Part shown: one piece after another, positions 17,829 to 26,302 of the stretch
Numbering within the stretch: the first letter of the stretch is position 1
Layout: the number at the start of each line of letters is the position of its first letter
Source: Gemmatimonadota bacterium
GTDB lineage: Bacteria > Gemmatimonadota > Gemmatimonadetes > Longimicrobiales > Gaopeijiaceae
Reading direction: 5' to 3'
DNA: 64,000 bases
Assembly (NCBI GenBank): GCA_002724575.1
Contig: PBPC01000077.1
Location: 1-64,000 of the forward strand
Translations under genes and position numbers: made by a program
The notes under the pieces: generated by a model
What the model saw: the letters and a program-made list of their open reading frames with translations, nothing else
Told to the model about the DNA's origin: nothing
Databases searched by the model: none

Positions 17829-18626
17829 CTACAGAGGTTGGTTCGGATTCGCGATGGTCCGCCACATGTGAGACGACGGCGTACCTCCGTATCCCAAACC
17901 TTCCTTGGGTTGCTTGAAGTGCCGCCCAATGATGTCGATGAATGGTTCTATTGAAACATCCACACCGTCCTGGAATGCATAAGTATCGTTCAGGGTCACC
18001 AAGCGAGCATCCATATACCACTTATGAGCTCGAGCATGCTGGTAATCACGCTCTATATAGGGCTCTGGGATGTAGTCTTCACCGAAGATCCGGTTGTACA
18101 TCTCTGGATACTCATATCCCACTGACTCGTCTGGATAGAACCGGAGCGCCGCATGGTACCGGATAGCCCAGGCCACACGCTCATCAACATAAGGTTCAAC
18201 TAGTTGAGCACCCCACCAACCGTGATCGACTTTAATGAGATTCTGTACAACATCGTGCAGCAGGCAAGCGAGAACAGTTTCTTCAGGTTGTCCGGTCTGA
18301 AGCGCATAATTGGCACTCTGCAAAACATGCCGAGCTGGAGCGAACCTAAGGTTGAAGAAATCCACTAGTGTGGGCTTGTCAGGCATTGGTTCGAACACAC
18401 GACCGTTTGGCTGGAAGAGGTTTCCGGTACCACGAGGTGGCCTCACCTGCTCCTGGTCTTCTTCCGTCTCGTGAGATCCATGGCCATGATCATGATCATG
18501 GCCCTCAAGAAGATCGATCATGTAGTGCTCGAGCTCCTCCGCCTTATCCTCTGGCGTCATCGCCGCTAGAGCTCCTGCTCCCACTGTCGCAAGAAACTTT
18601 TTCCGATCGACTTGGATCTCAGCCAT
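17829..18626 (-). CDS. HD-domain protein related to PhnZ/MIOX diiron oxygenases, possibly exported
   Basis: ATG 18626 is chosen because AGGAGG lies six bases before it (track start 18659), giving 265 residues. The HD-fold core shows RHVLQ, LLHDVV, VDHGWWG, IRYHAA and a later VTLND, i.e. H100, H124-D125, H135, H158 and about D214. Intervals (24, 11, 23, 56) resemble those I recall for the diiron oxygenase PhnZ (24, 22, 24, 57), apart from a shorter loop before the third histidine. The N-terminus DRKKFLATVGAGALAAM looks like a weak Tat or membrane signal, followed by a His/Asp-rich patch (GHDHDHGHGSH) that may hold metal. It could also be an ordinary HD phosphohydrolase. It precedes the DUF2007 operon by ~140 bases. 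Confidence 0.6.
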   Translation of the reverse strand: MAEIQVDRKKFLATVGAGALAAMTPEDKAEELEHYMIDLLEGHDHDHGHGSHETEEDQEQVRPPRGTGNLFQPNGRVFEPMPDKPTLVDFFNLRFAPARHVLQSANYALQTGQPEETVLACLLHDVVQNLIKVDHGWWGAQLVEPYVDERVAWAIRYHAALRFYPDESVGYEYPEMYNRIFGEDYIPEPYIERDYQHARAHKWYMDARLVTLNDTYAFQDGVDVSIEPFIDIIGRHFKQPKEGLGYGGTPSSHMWRTIANPNQPL

Positions 18627-18839
18627 CATAAGCCTCCTAAATGCCCTTAGTCCTACCATTCAATATAAGATCTCGTACTCAGGTTACCGTCCAAACTGGC
18701 TACCCGCAAACCTTTTTAGCATAAGCCATACGACCCCATGGCGTTGACGACCAAGCCTAGTGAGGCTTAGATCAGCAATAGCCGCCCCTAATAAACGATC
18801 CGGGGACTACTCGTTTTTGCATTTTGAGGAAACTGACCG

Positions 18840-20003
18840 ATGGCCCGAACTCCGACTGTCTTAATCGCCTTAAGCCTTCTCATAGCTGCTGCCGGTCCTG
18901 ACGACTCCTGGGCACAGATCCACCGGTCAACATTGCATGACTACCGAGTGGTACCAGTAACCACAGGCCTCCAAAACCCGTGGGGGATCGCCTTCCTACC
19001 GGGCGGTGATATCCTGGTTACAGAAAAAGCCGGGAGACTAAGGATCGTCCGTGAAGGAAGATTGCTGCCGGATGCGGTGCCAGGTGTACCTGAAGTATTG
19101 GCGCAAGGACAAGGCGGCCTAATGGATGTCCAACCACATCCCGATTTTGCGACGAACCGCTTGATCTATATCACCTACTCAAAGCCCTACACTGACCTTG
19201 AGGGTGCGAGAACTGTGCTTATCAGGGGCACATTCCAGAACGATGCCCTAACAAACATCGACGAACTCTTTTCTGCGCAAGCAGTTGGCCGCGGACACTA
19301 CGGTTCCCGGATAGCATTCGACGGCAACGGTTACGTTTTCATTACAGCCGGTGATCGCCAGGTGCCGTCGCGAGGAGATTTATACGCACATCCATCTCAA
19401 GACCTATCAAACCACCATGGGGTCGTTGTCCGTTTACACGAGGACGGCCGCATCCCGGCAGACAACCCATTCGTAGGCACAGCTGGGGCACTCGGAGAAA
19501 TCTGGAGCTACGGGCACCGTAATCCTCAGGGCCTCGCGTTCCACCCCGTGACCGGAGACTTGTGGGCAAACGAACATGGACCGCAGGGTGGAGATGAATT
19601 GAATGTGATCCTTCCTGGAAGGAATTATGGTTGGCCCGTAATCGGTTATGGGGTCAATTACGGAAGTGGCACGACAATCCATGAAGGTACCCGAAAGGAA
19701 GGGATGGAATCTCCAAAACACTTTTGGGTTCCTTCAATCGCGACTTCAGGACTGATGATCTACACTGGTGACCAGTTTCCAGAGTGGCGTGGTAATATGT
19801 TTGTAAGTGGCCTGGGAGGGGAGCAACTCGCACGCCTCACCATCGATGGGCAAACTGTTCTCAATGAGGAAACACTCTTCCAGCGGATGGGACGGGTTCG
19901 TGATGTCCGCCAGGGACCTGATGGATACATCTACTTGGCTATTGACGACCGCAGGGGTGGGGCAACCGGAATTGTTCGTCTTGAGCCAGCTGAGGCACGT
20001 TAG
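18840..20003 (+). CDS. PQQ-dependent soluble aldose sugar dehydrogenase
   Basis: A 387-residue exported six-bladed propeller of the glucose/sorbosone dehydrogenase (YliI/Asd) family. After a signal peptide (ALSLLIAAAG..WAQ) the family hallmarks appear in order: NPWGIAFLPGGDILVTEKAG, GGLMDVQPHPDF, GHRNPQGLAFHP and NEHGPQGGDELN followed by GRNYGWP. These bind PQQ and calcium. Such enzymes oxidise aldoses in the periplasm and pass electrons to the respiratory chain. GAGGA before ATG 18840 supports the start. No PQQ synthesis genes are seen in the window, so the cofactor must be made elsewhere or scavenged. Confidence 0.92.
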   Translation: MARTPTVLIALSLLIAAAGPDDSWAQIHRSTLHDYRVVPVTTGLQNPWGIAFLPGGDILVTEKAGRLRIVREGRLLPDAVPGVPEVLAQGQGGLMDVQPHPDFATNRLIYITYSKPYTDLEGARTVLIRGTFQNDALTNIDELFSAQAVGRGHYGSRIAFDGNGYVFITAGDRQVPSRGDLYAHPSQDLSNHHGVVVRLHEDGRIPADNPFVGTAGALGEIWSYGHRNPQGLAFHPVTGDLWANEHGPQGGDELNVILPGRNYGWPVIGYGVNYGSGTTIHEGTRKEGMESPKHFWVPSIATSGLMIYTGDQFPEWRGNMFVSGLGGEQLARLTIDGQTVLNEETLFQRMGRVRDVRQGPDGYIYLAIDDRRGGATGIVRLEPAEAR

Positions 20004-20022
20004 CTAGAAGAGCTGGCGACCC
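19998..20022. repeat. Stop-codon hairpin, copy 1 of a shared intergenic motif
   Basis: A short stem built from CGTTAGCT and AGCTGGCG around AGAAG overlaps the TAG stop of the sugar dehydrogenase gene. The 25-base block matches 22 of 25 positions at 29841-29865, which also folds and also covers a stop codon. There is no T-run after it. Confidence 0.4.
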
Positions 20023-20091
20023 ATCTCCGCGCGCTCTTCAGTCAGCTTTGTCTCACCGTTTTCCCTTCATTCATCCTACCGACAATAACTC

Positions 20092-20125
20092 GGGAAAAGG
20101 GGGCTTGATTGGACCCCTTCTTCCC
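20092..20125 (+). terminator. Possible terminator hairpin between sugar dehydrogenase and DASS transporter
   Basis: GGGAAAAGGGGG (20092-20103) and CCCCTTCTTCCC (20114-20125) pair with one bulged base around a ten-base loop. It lies about 90 bases after the dehydrogenase stop in the 252-base gap before the transporter. A T-tract does not follow directly, so it may be a weak or factor-assisted terminator. Nothing else is evident in this gap. Confidence 0.4.
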
Positions 20126-20255
20126 TAGACGTCACTCGCTTTTCCCGCGAGCTTGCTCCCGTCTTCGTCCTAGCTATAAGACAGTTCGTAGCTGCCTCTA
20201 GGAAACACAAGCGGGCATCACACGATCACGTACAAAAGTCGTCTTAAGGAAGCTC

Positions 20256-21806
20256 ATGGCGATTCAAAGCCAACAAAATGACAGGGCAAGAACGATAGGG
20301 CTCTGGTTGGGACTCATGTCCTTCATTTTTCTGATATTATTCCCAATCGATGGCACGAATGAAGCTGCAAGCAAGATGGCAGCAGTAGCAGTATTGATGG
20401 CAATCTGGTGGGTGACTGATTCGATTCCACTGTTCGCTACTGCCCTCTTACCTCTAGTCCTCTTCCCAATGCTTGGGATTATGGGTGGGGATGCTATAGC
20501 ACCCATTTATTTCAACGACATCATCGTACTCTTCATTGGTGGCTTCATGATTGCCCTAACAATGGAGAAATGGAATCTGCACCGAAGAATTGCCTTAAAT
20601 ATCATACACGTGGTCGGCTCAGGCCCATCGCGAATCATCTTGGGCTTTATGATCGCCTCAGCATTTCTATCGATGTGGATTTCGAATACAGCCACTGCAG
20701 TAATGATGGTTCCGATCGGCCTAGCAATTGTTCTTCAAATCGAAAACGATTTCGGGGCAGAAAAAACTCATTCGTTCTCAGTTGGCCTCATGCTCGGGAT
20801 CGCGTACGCGTGCTCCGTCGGAGGCCTAATGACACTCCTGGGTACCCCTCCCAATCTCTCGCTGGTACGAATATTTGAGATCTTGTTTCCGGATGCCCCT
20901 TCGATTGCATTCGGACAATGGATCGTTTTAGGTGTGCCGATCGGCGTGATCATGATCGGGATCATTTGGGTGCTAATCACACAGGTCTTCTACCGCACAC
21001 CCCGGGACCTTACCGTTGACCGAGTCGTCGTTGACAGGGAACGCAGCCAACTCGGGGAGATGTCTTTCGAGGAAAAAGTTGTTCTGGCGGTCTTCACAAT
21101 GTTTGCCATCCTGTTGGTACTTCGTGTAGACCTAAATCTTGGCTTTGCAAGCATCCCCGGCTGGTCTCGACTGCTGCCCTTCCCCGAGATGGTAGATGAT
21201 GGAACAGTCGCCATAGCCATGGCAGCTATTCTATTCCTGGTCCCAACTCGGGACCGCACGAAGGGCCATAAGCGAATCATGGGCCCCGACGTGATACCTA
21301 GGCTACCCTGGAATATCGTACTCTTGTTTGGTGGTGGGTTTGCTCTAGCTGCAGGCCTGCAACAAACTGGACTTGCAACCATGATTGGAGAGCAATTGCA
21401 GGCTCTTGGTAACCTGCCGACATTTGCTATGATCATGCTGACTTGCGTGATGATCACGTTTCTGACAGAGCTGACAAGTAACACTGCTACAACCGAGATG
21501 ATTCTCCCTGTGCTTGCTGCAGTCGCTGTAGTAACGGGGACTCACCCGCTCTTGCTCATGATCCCAGCCACTATTTCCGCTTCTTGCGCCTTCATGATGC
21601 CGGTTGCGACTCCCCCGAATGCGATCGTGTTTGGGAGCGAGCGGATTTCGATCGAAGAGATGGTCCGTATCGGGATCTTCCTGAATTTGATCGGGGTTCT
21701 CGTGATTACCGCGATAGTACTACTCGTGGGCACTACAGTGTTCGGAATTGACCCGTCGATGGTGCCTGACTGGGCCAACTCTATGGCGGCTGGGCCAGAC
21801 GGATAG
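20256..21806 (+). CDS. DASS (SLC13/CitT-type) dicarboxylate transporter
   Basis: A 516-residue inner-membrane transporter with about eleven membrane segments. It carries the two SNT signatures of the divalent anion:sodium symporters: SNTATAVMMVPIGLAI near residue 145 and TELTSNTATTEMILPV near residue 405. The associated LLGTPPNLSLV and MMPVATPPNAIVF loops complete the substrate/sodium site known from VcINDY. Likely cargo is succinate, fumarate or malate, or another di/tricarboxylate. AAGGA precedes the ATG. The thiolase start is seven bases after its stop, so both are in one transcript. Confidence 0.93.
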   Translation: MAIQSQQNDRARTIGLWLGLMSFIFLILFPIDGTNEAASKMAAVAVLMAIWWVTDSIPLFATALLPLVLFPMLGIMGGDAIAPIYFNDIIVLFIGGFMIALTMEKWNLHRRIALNIIHVVGSGPSRIILGFMIASAFLSMWISNTATAVMMVPIGLAIVLQIENDFGAEKTHSFSVGLMLGIAYACSVGGLMTLLGTPPNLSLVRIFEILFPDAPSIAFGQWIVLGVPIGVIMIGIIWVLITQVFYRTPRDLTVDRVVVDRERSQLGEMSFEEKVVLAVFTMFAILLVLRVDLNLGFASIPGWSRLLPFPEMVDDGTVAIAMAAILFLVPTRDRTKGHKRIMGPDVIPRLPWNIVLLFGGGFALAAGLQQTGLATMIGEQLQALGNLPTFAMIMLTCVMITFLTELTSNTATTEMILPVLAAVAVVTGTHPLLLMIPATISASCAFMMPVATPPNAIVFGSERISIEEMVRIGIFLNLIGVLVITAIVLLVGTTVFGIDPSMVPDWANSMAAGPDG

Positions 21807-21813
21807 GTTGAGG

Positions 21814-23088
21814 ATGAAGACGGCGATCGTCGCAGGAGCACGCACTCCGTTCGTCCGATCAGGAACTGACTTTAGGAGTCTTACGGCGATTGATCTCGGA
21901 AAGTACGCAGTCCGCGACGCCCTAGCACGCAGTGGTCTTCAGGGAACAGAAGTGGACCAGCTCATCTATGGTACCGTGGTACACGATCCGAAAGCACCAA
22001 ACATCGCTCGTGAGGTTGGCCTAGCTGTACTCCCGAAAGGAGTACCTGCAGTCACAGTCTCTAGAGCCTGCACATCAGCAAACCAGGCAATCACTGATGG
22101 CACACATCTTATTGAGATCGGCGAAACTGATGTGGTCATTGCAGGAGGGTCAGAGTCCCTTTCACGAATCCCTATCACAGTCAGTGACAAGTTCTCGAAT
22201 GCTCTGGTAACTGCGGCGAAAGGGAAGAGCTTCCGTGATCGCGTTAGTCCGTTCTCCAAGTTGCGCCCAAGAGACTTCGTGCCGGTAGCCCCTGCCATCG
22301 CTGAGCCTACCACAGGTGAAACTATGGGTGCAGCTGCTGAGCGCATGGCGAAAGAGAACCACATTTCCCGAAAGAAACAGGATGCATGGGCCCTTCGTTC
22401 ACATCAATTAGCGGCGGTAGGGGCAGAAGGCGGGAGGATGTCTGAGGAAATTAGCACAGTATACGTGCCACCAGATTTCGAGAACGTGGTTTCAAAGGAC
22501 AACGGAATACGCACGGACTCTTCCTTAGAGAAGCTAGGCGTCCTCCGTCCGGTGTTTGATCGGGTGCATGGCTCAGTAACAGCTGGAAATTCTTCCCCCC
22601 TGACTGATGGGGCTTCTGCAGTCGTCCTTATGAATGAAGAGAAGATGCACAGCGAAGGTATTGAGCCTATGGGGTATGTGCGGAGTTGGGCTTGGGCTGC
22701 TCTCGATCCCTCCGGCCAACTCCTGCAAGGCCCCGCATACGCTGTGCCACTCGCACTCGATCGGGCTGGGCTTGAAATGAAAGATATTGGCCTAATGGAG
22801 ATGCACGAAGCATTCGCAGCCCAAGTCCTATCGAACCTACAGGCCCTAGCTTCGAAACAGTTCGCTGAAAACGAACTAGGTCGAAGTGCCGCCGTTGGTC
22901 ATCCGGACCCAGACCTTATCAATGTGATGGGCGGCTCTCTTTCAATTGGTCACCCATTTGGAGCAACGGGAGGGCGCCTAACCATTACCCTTCTAAACGA
23001 AATGGGCCGCCGAGACATCGAGTTTGGATTGATCACTGCTTGCGCTGCAGGCGGCATGGGCTTCGCTATGGTAGTGGAACGGCGCTAG
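21814..23088 (+). CDS. Acetyl-CoA C-acyltransferase (FadI-like thiolase)
   Basis: The start is ATG 21814 (MKTAIVAGARTPF); the track start at 21748 lies inside the transporter gene. At 424 residues it matches the long FadI-type thiolases rather than the ~390-residue type. Catalytic elements are complete: nucleophile Cys in SRACTSANQ, MHEAFAAQ, GHPFGATGGR and the second Cys in CAAGGMGF. It cleaves 3-ketoacyl-CoA in beta-oxidation or runs the reverse condensation. No FadJ partner is next to it. Its pairing with the dicarboxylate carrier could mean degradation of longer dicarboxylates, which is inference. Confidence 0.92.
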   Translation: MKTAIVAGARTPFVRSGTDFRSLTAIDLGKYAVRDALARSGLQGTEVDQLIYGTVVHDPKAPNIAREVGLAVLPKGVPAVTVSRACTSANQAITDGTHLIEIGETDVVIAGGSESLSRIPITVSDKFSNALVTAAKGKSFRDRVSPFSKLRPRDFVPVAPAIAEPTTGETMGAAAERMAKENHISRKKQDAWALRSHQLAAVGAEGGRMSEEISTVYVPPDFENVVSKDNGIRTDSSLEKLGVLRPVFDRVHGSVTAGNSSPLTDGASAVVLMNEEKMHSEGIEPMGYVRSWAWAALDPSGQLLQGPAYAVPLALDRAGLEMKDIGLMEMHEAFAAQVLSNLQALASKQFAENELGRSAAVGHPDPDLINVMGGSLSIGHPFGATGGRLTITLLNEMGRRDIEFGLITACAAGGMGFAMVVERR

Positions 23089-23167
23089 CTCTTCATGTGG
23101 GGGCCCTAAACAAGCAAGCGGAAGCCACCGCCTTATCGTGAAGTGGTATGCCCACGGGCCCACGATA

Positions 23168-23665
23168 TCATTCTGCTGCCTCAAGTTCCTTGTCGAGTTC
23201 CTCTCGCACTTCCCGGCGCCTCTTACCTTCACGGAACCTTCTCTCGTCATCGGGATCGGAAAGGTCGAGCGGAGCTACCCGACGTGGCCGATGTTTTTCA
23301 TCGATAGCCACAAAAGTGAGTAGGCAGCTGTTCGTGAGTCGCTCTACACCGGTTTGCAGGTTTTCAGCAACAACTTCGACGCCGACTTCCATAGAAGTGC
23401 GCCCTACGAACCGTACCCTTGCCGTACAGGTAACTAGTTCTCCCGTATAGATTGGCTCTTTGAAGTCGACGCGATCTATAGAAACAGTCACACAGGGCCC
23501 ACCTGCATGCCGCATCGCTGCTACCGCGGCTGCTCGATCGACCATTGAAAGTAGTTCGCCACCAAAAACATGCCCCAGATTATTCACTTGATTAGGCATC
23601 ATTAACTCAGAGACCACCGTGATGGTATTGTCTGGTTTACGAGGTGCTAGTTCCGAGTCTGTCAT
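23168..23665 (-). CDS. Hotdog-fold acyl-CoA thioesterase
   Basis: Start ATG 23665 (MTDSELAPRKP) is preferred over 23698, giving about 165 residues. The sequence MPNQVNNLGHVFGGELLSMVDRAAAVAA is the YciA/BFIT acyl-CoA hydrolase signature, with the catalytic Asp in MVD and the Asn/Gly loop. TVSIDRVDFKEPI and VGRTSMEVGVEV follow as in that family. The C-terminus is charged (RREVREELDKELEAAE). It hydrolyses acyl-CoA to free acid in the cytoplasm. It converges on the thiolase gene, about 80 bases away, which fits acyl-CoA metabolism. Confidence 0.9.
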   Translation of the reverse strand: MTDSELAPRKPDNTITVVSELMMPNQVNNLGHVFGGELLSMVDRAAAVAAMRHAGGPCVTVSIDRVDFKEPIYTGELVTCTARVRFVGRTSMEVGVEVVAENLQTGVERLTNSCLLTFVAIDEKHRPRRVAPLDLSDPDDERRFREGKRRREVREELDKELEAAE

Positions 23666-23792
23666 GCGAGTCTTCCCGTCCAAATTTGAAGCAACCATGA
23701 AAATTATGATGTTGCGAGCAGTTTTGCTTCACCAACTTCCCGCCTAGACTGAATAAAGCAGACTCACCTGTGGATAAAAAGGGAGCACCAGG

Positions 23793-24275
23793 ATGCGCAG
23801 AGTCACTATGGTGATAGCCATTTACACCATGCTCGTAGCGGAGACAAAAACTGCTGCTGCACAAAGCCAAGAAACTCAAGTCATGGAGGCAGTCCAGCAG
23901 GTCTTTGATGGGATGCGTGCCGCGGATCCTGCTATGGTCGCTGCCGTATTTGCAGAGAACGCACGTTTTGCCGTCGTGAGATCAAGAGATGGCCTTTCGG
24001 AAATCAGCACCCCGTCGGTGGCTGAGTGGATCGGTGCTATCGGGGAATCTGGAGGAAGCTGGGATGAGCAAGTTTATGAGGTGGATATCCAAATCGATGA
24101 AAACATTTCGTCAGCTTGGGTACCGTACACCTTCTACCTCGAGGGTGTGATCTCACACTGCGGCGTAAACTCTATTGAGTTACTTCTAAACGGTGATAAC
24201 TGGGAGATCACCCAGCTGTCTGACACACGCAGAAGCGAGGATTGTCCGGATCCCTTAGGCATTGGACCCAACTAA
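23793..24275 (+). CDS. Exported SnoaL/NTF2-like protein
   Basis: A 160-residue protein with an N-terminal signal peptide (VTMVIAIYTMLVAETKTAAAQ) and one NTF2-like domain. VMEAVQQVFDGMRAADPAMVAAVFAENARF matches the DUF4440/SnoaL-like cone-shaped fold, which may bind small hydrophobic ligands. GGGAG precedes the ATG by seven bases. It stands alone between the divergent thioesterase gene and the end of hcrB. The function cannot be told. Confidence 0.7.
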   Translation: MRRVTMVIAIYTMLVAETKTAAAQSQETQVMEAVQQVFDGMRAADPAMVAAVFAENARFAVVRSRDGLSEISTPSVAEWIGAIGESGGSWDEQVYEVDIQIDENISSAWVPYTFYLEGVISHCGVNSIELLLNGDNWEITQLSDTRRSEDCPDPLGIGPN

Positions 24276-24321
24276 AGACGTGTGGGTGGTTTGGCCAAAG
24301 AGTTCGACACGCGATGTACTC

Positions 24322-25308
24322 TCAGTTGATACGCAACTTCTCTAAGACACGTTTCACGTATACAGGCACCATCGCACGTCTCCAGTCTGCATCAACAATT
24401 AGATTCTCTAATGGATGGCACTGCTGATGGGCACGTTCAGCAAGTCCATAAATCATGTCAGCATCTAAGGTGCCTCCCACAGCAAGATCATCCCATCCCG
24501 AGAGAGTACGAGGGCGCGCGCCGAGGGCTGTAATCACTCCGTTGATTGACTGAATGGTTCCATCCCCTTCGATATCTGCAGACACAGCTACAGTCAGTAG
24601 AGGGAAGTCTATCGACTTACGTTGCCGAAGCTTCGCATATCCTTGTCTTAGTTTGGCTGCACTGAGTGGAATGCGGATTTCAGTGACTATTTCAACCGGA
24701 GTCCTCCGCGTATTGCATATACCATCTGCTATGAAAAACTCTTCTATAGGGACTCGACGTTTTCGCTGTGGCCCAGCAAGAGTGATCGTCGCCCCAAGGG
24801 TCATAAGCACTGGTGGTGTATCAGCTGAGTGAGCTGCAACACATTTCTTACCAACACTGGTAACGTGGCAAACCGTGCCGTCTTTCTTTAGGCAATAACC
24901 CAATGCACCACGCCAAAATGATGTCTGATTGTAGTAAGTACACCGAGTATCAAGGCAGAGGTTTCCACCGATTGTTCCCGAGTTCCTAAGTTGCGGACCC
25001 GCTACATGACCCGCCGCATCTGAAAGGGCAGGAAATAGCTTCTTTACCTCTTGATGACGGGCCACTTCTGCAAGTGTTTCGGCTGCACCAATCCGGAGAT
25101 AGCCGTTCTCCTCACGGATTCCACTCAGCTCACTCACACTCTTCAACGCGATAAGATGGGTCGGTTCAAAGAGCCTATGTTTCATATTCGGGATCAAGTC
25201 TGTCCCGCCAGCCACATACATGGCTTCTTCCGCATACTGGTCCATGAGTCCTGTGGCCTCAGCCACTGACACGGGCCTGTGGTAGACAAAGGGGGGCAAT
25301 CTTAGCAC
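24322..25308 (-). CDS. hcrB: 4-hydroxybenzoyl-CoA reductase beta-like subunit (FAD and extra 4Fe-4S)
   Basis: FAD-binding medium subunit of a xanthine-oxidase-family reductase. FAD motifs are VAGGTDLIPNMKH and GPQLRNSGTIGGNLCLDTR. An insert of about 40 residues carries four cysteines spaced 16, 8 and 9 apart (TRCTYY, GYCLKK, TVCHVT, KKCVAA). The GTG at 25308 gives C123, C139, C147 and C156, one off the C122/138/146/155 cluster ligands I recall for Thauera HcrB. That supports this start over GTG 25335 and assigns the gene to the 4-hydroxybenzoyl-CoA reductase group, which removes a phenolic hydroxyl using low-potential electrons. Last gene of the operon, just after the DUF1460 gene. Confidence 0.88.
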   Translation of the reverse strand: MLRLPPFVYHRPVSVAEATGLMDQYAEEAMYVAGGTDLIPNMKHRLFEPTHLIALKSVSELSGIREENGYLRIGAAETLAEVARHQEVKKLFPALSDAAGHVAGPQLRNSGTIGGNLCLDTRCTYYNQTSFWRGALGYCLKKDGTVCHVTSVGKKCVAAHSADTPPVLMTLGATITLAGPQRKRRVPIEEFFIADGICNTRRTPVEIVTEIRIPLSAAKLRQGYAKLRQRKSIDFPLLTVAVSADIEGDGTIQSINGVITALGARPRTLSGWDDLAVGGTLDADMIYGLAERAHQQCHPLENLIVDADWRRAMVPVYVKRVLEKLRIN

Positions 25309-25309
25309 A

Positions 25310-26302
25310 TCACCCTTCCCTTCCTGATGGAGCACCTCGGCGCGGTTCGTCTTGAGGGCGAGCGATAATGATGCCGTCCTGTCCCTCTATCGTATTTATA
25401 CGCTCTGAAAGTGAAGTCTCACTGATCTGCACTGCCTCCCCCACGAGTGGTGCATGAAGAAGATGCAAGGTCTCATCAATCCAAAGCGCTAGGCCAGTAT
25501 GGGCGACGTCAAGCCCGGCCAGTGTACTGGTTGCCGCGATAATATCACCGTCACGAATGTCCCGAGCTATCTGATCGATTCTGTTTTCTGGAATATAAAC
25601 TCGGCCCGCAAGGCTTAAGCGTTCTTCCGTTTCTTTGATCAACGAAACATTCGACTCGTCTACTAACTGAGCGTACGCGTCAGGATGGGTAGACATGAAG
25701 TCAATTGCCTCGGAATCGATGATTCCCTGAAGCTCTGTACTAATATCGTGTACGAGACCTCTTCGGTGGTTGTCACCAACCCAATCACTGAAGTAATGCA
25801 GCCGACTGGGATAACCCCTGACTTGACCATTTCTATAGCGGTGTTCGCTCAAAATAGACTCGTAGAAATCCTCGGCGGACTTGCGGTCTCTAAGAAGTGT
25901 TCGTGCTCCTGCCGCACGCACGAATCGCGACATCGCGAAGACATTTTCAACAAAGGTCACACAATCAAGGCCCCTAAAATTAATCACGAGGCTCTCTGGC
26001 CCCTCTACCTCAAGTGTTCCGGGCACATAGGCTGTGCCGACAAAGGAACGTCCTATGTTGGCCATTGCTGTGCCAACTGAAAGGGTATCTAGACCTTGTC
26101 CTAGCGCCCATGAGACCTTCGTCTCAAAAATCGACCAATCCGCTTCATCCCAGGAGCTACGGTCTCGTGAGTCCCTTTCTAGATCCGTTTCTCTATCTAC
26201 TAGATCGCTATGGCTGCTTGGCGGGGAACGAAACAGGAGCAGTGTTGTCAATATCACAACCACGATCGCTAGCAATCCCGGTACAAGAGGATGCAGCTTC
26301 AT
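25310..26302 (-). CDS. DUF1460 (N-acetylmuramoyl-L-alanine amidase-like) exported protein
   Basis: A 330-residue protein with an N-terminal membrane/signal segment (PLVPGLLAIVVVILTTLLLF) and a DUF1460 domain of the NlpC/P60 cysteine peptidase clan. GTAYVPGTLEVEGPESLVINF precedes the probable nucleophile in RGLDCVTFVENVFAMS (about C114). A histidine in GLDVAHTGLALWI stands where the catalytic His is expected. Related enzymes act on peptidoglycan peptides outside the membrane. Oddly it lies between hcrA and hcrB: its ATG overlaps the hcrA stop (ATGA), and its stop is next to the hcrB GTG. It is therefore embedded in a cofactor-rich cytoplasmic enzyme operon where no link is known. Confidence 0.82.
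   Translation of the reverse strand: MKLHPLVPGLLAIVVVILTTLLLFRSPPSSHSDLVDRETDLERDSRDRSSWDEADWSIFETKVSWALGQGLDTLSVGTAMANIGRSFVGTAYVPGTLEVEGPESLVINFRGLDCVTFVENVFAMSRFVRAAGARTLLRDRKSAEDFYESILSEHRYRNGQVRGYPSRLHYFSDWVGDNHRRGLVHDISTELQGIIDSEAIDFMSTHPDAYAQLVDESNVSLIKETEERLSLAGRVYIPENRIDQIARDIRDGDIIAATSTLAGLDVAHTGLALWIDETLHLLHAPLVGEAVQISETSLSERINTIEGQDGIIIARPQDEPRRGAPSGREG

Noticed and set aside
17829-18626. Plain HD phosphohydrolase (nucleotidase) assignment
   Set aside because: Kept only as an alternative: five conserved metal-ligand positions with PhnZ-like spacing fit a diiron site better than a single-metal phosphohydrolase.
20990-21484. 164-residue minus-strand ORF
   Set aside because: Antisense to the DASS transporter, low-complexity Ser/Arg; a shadow.
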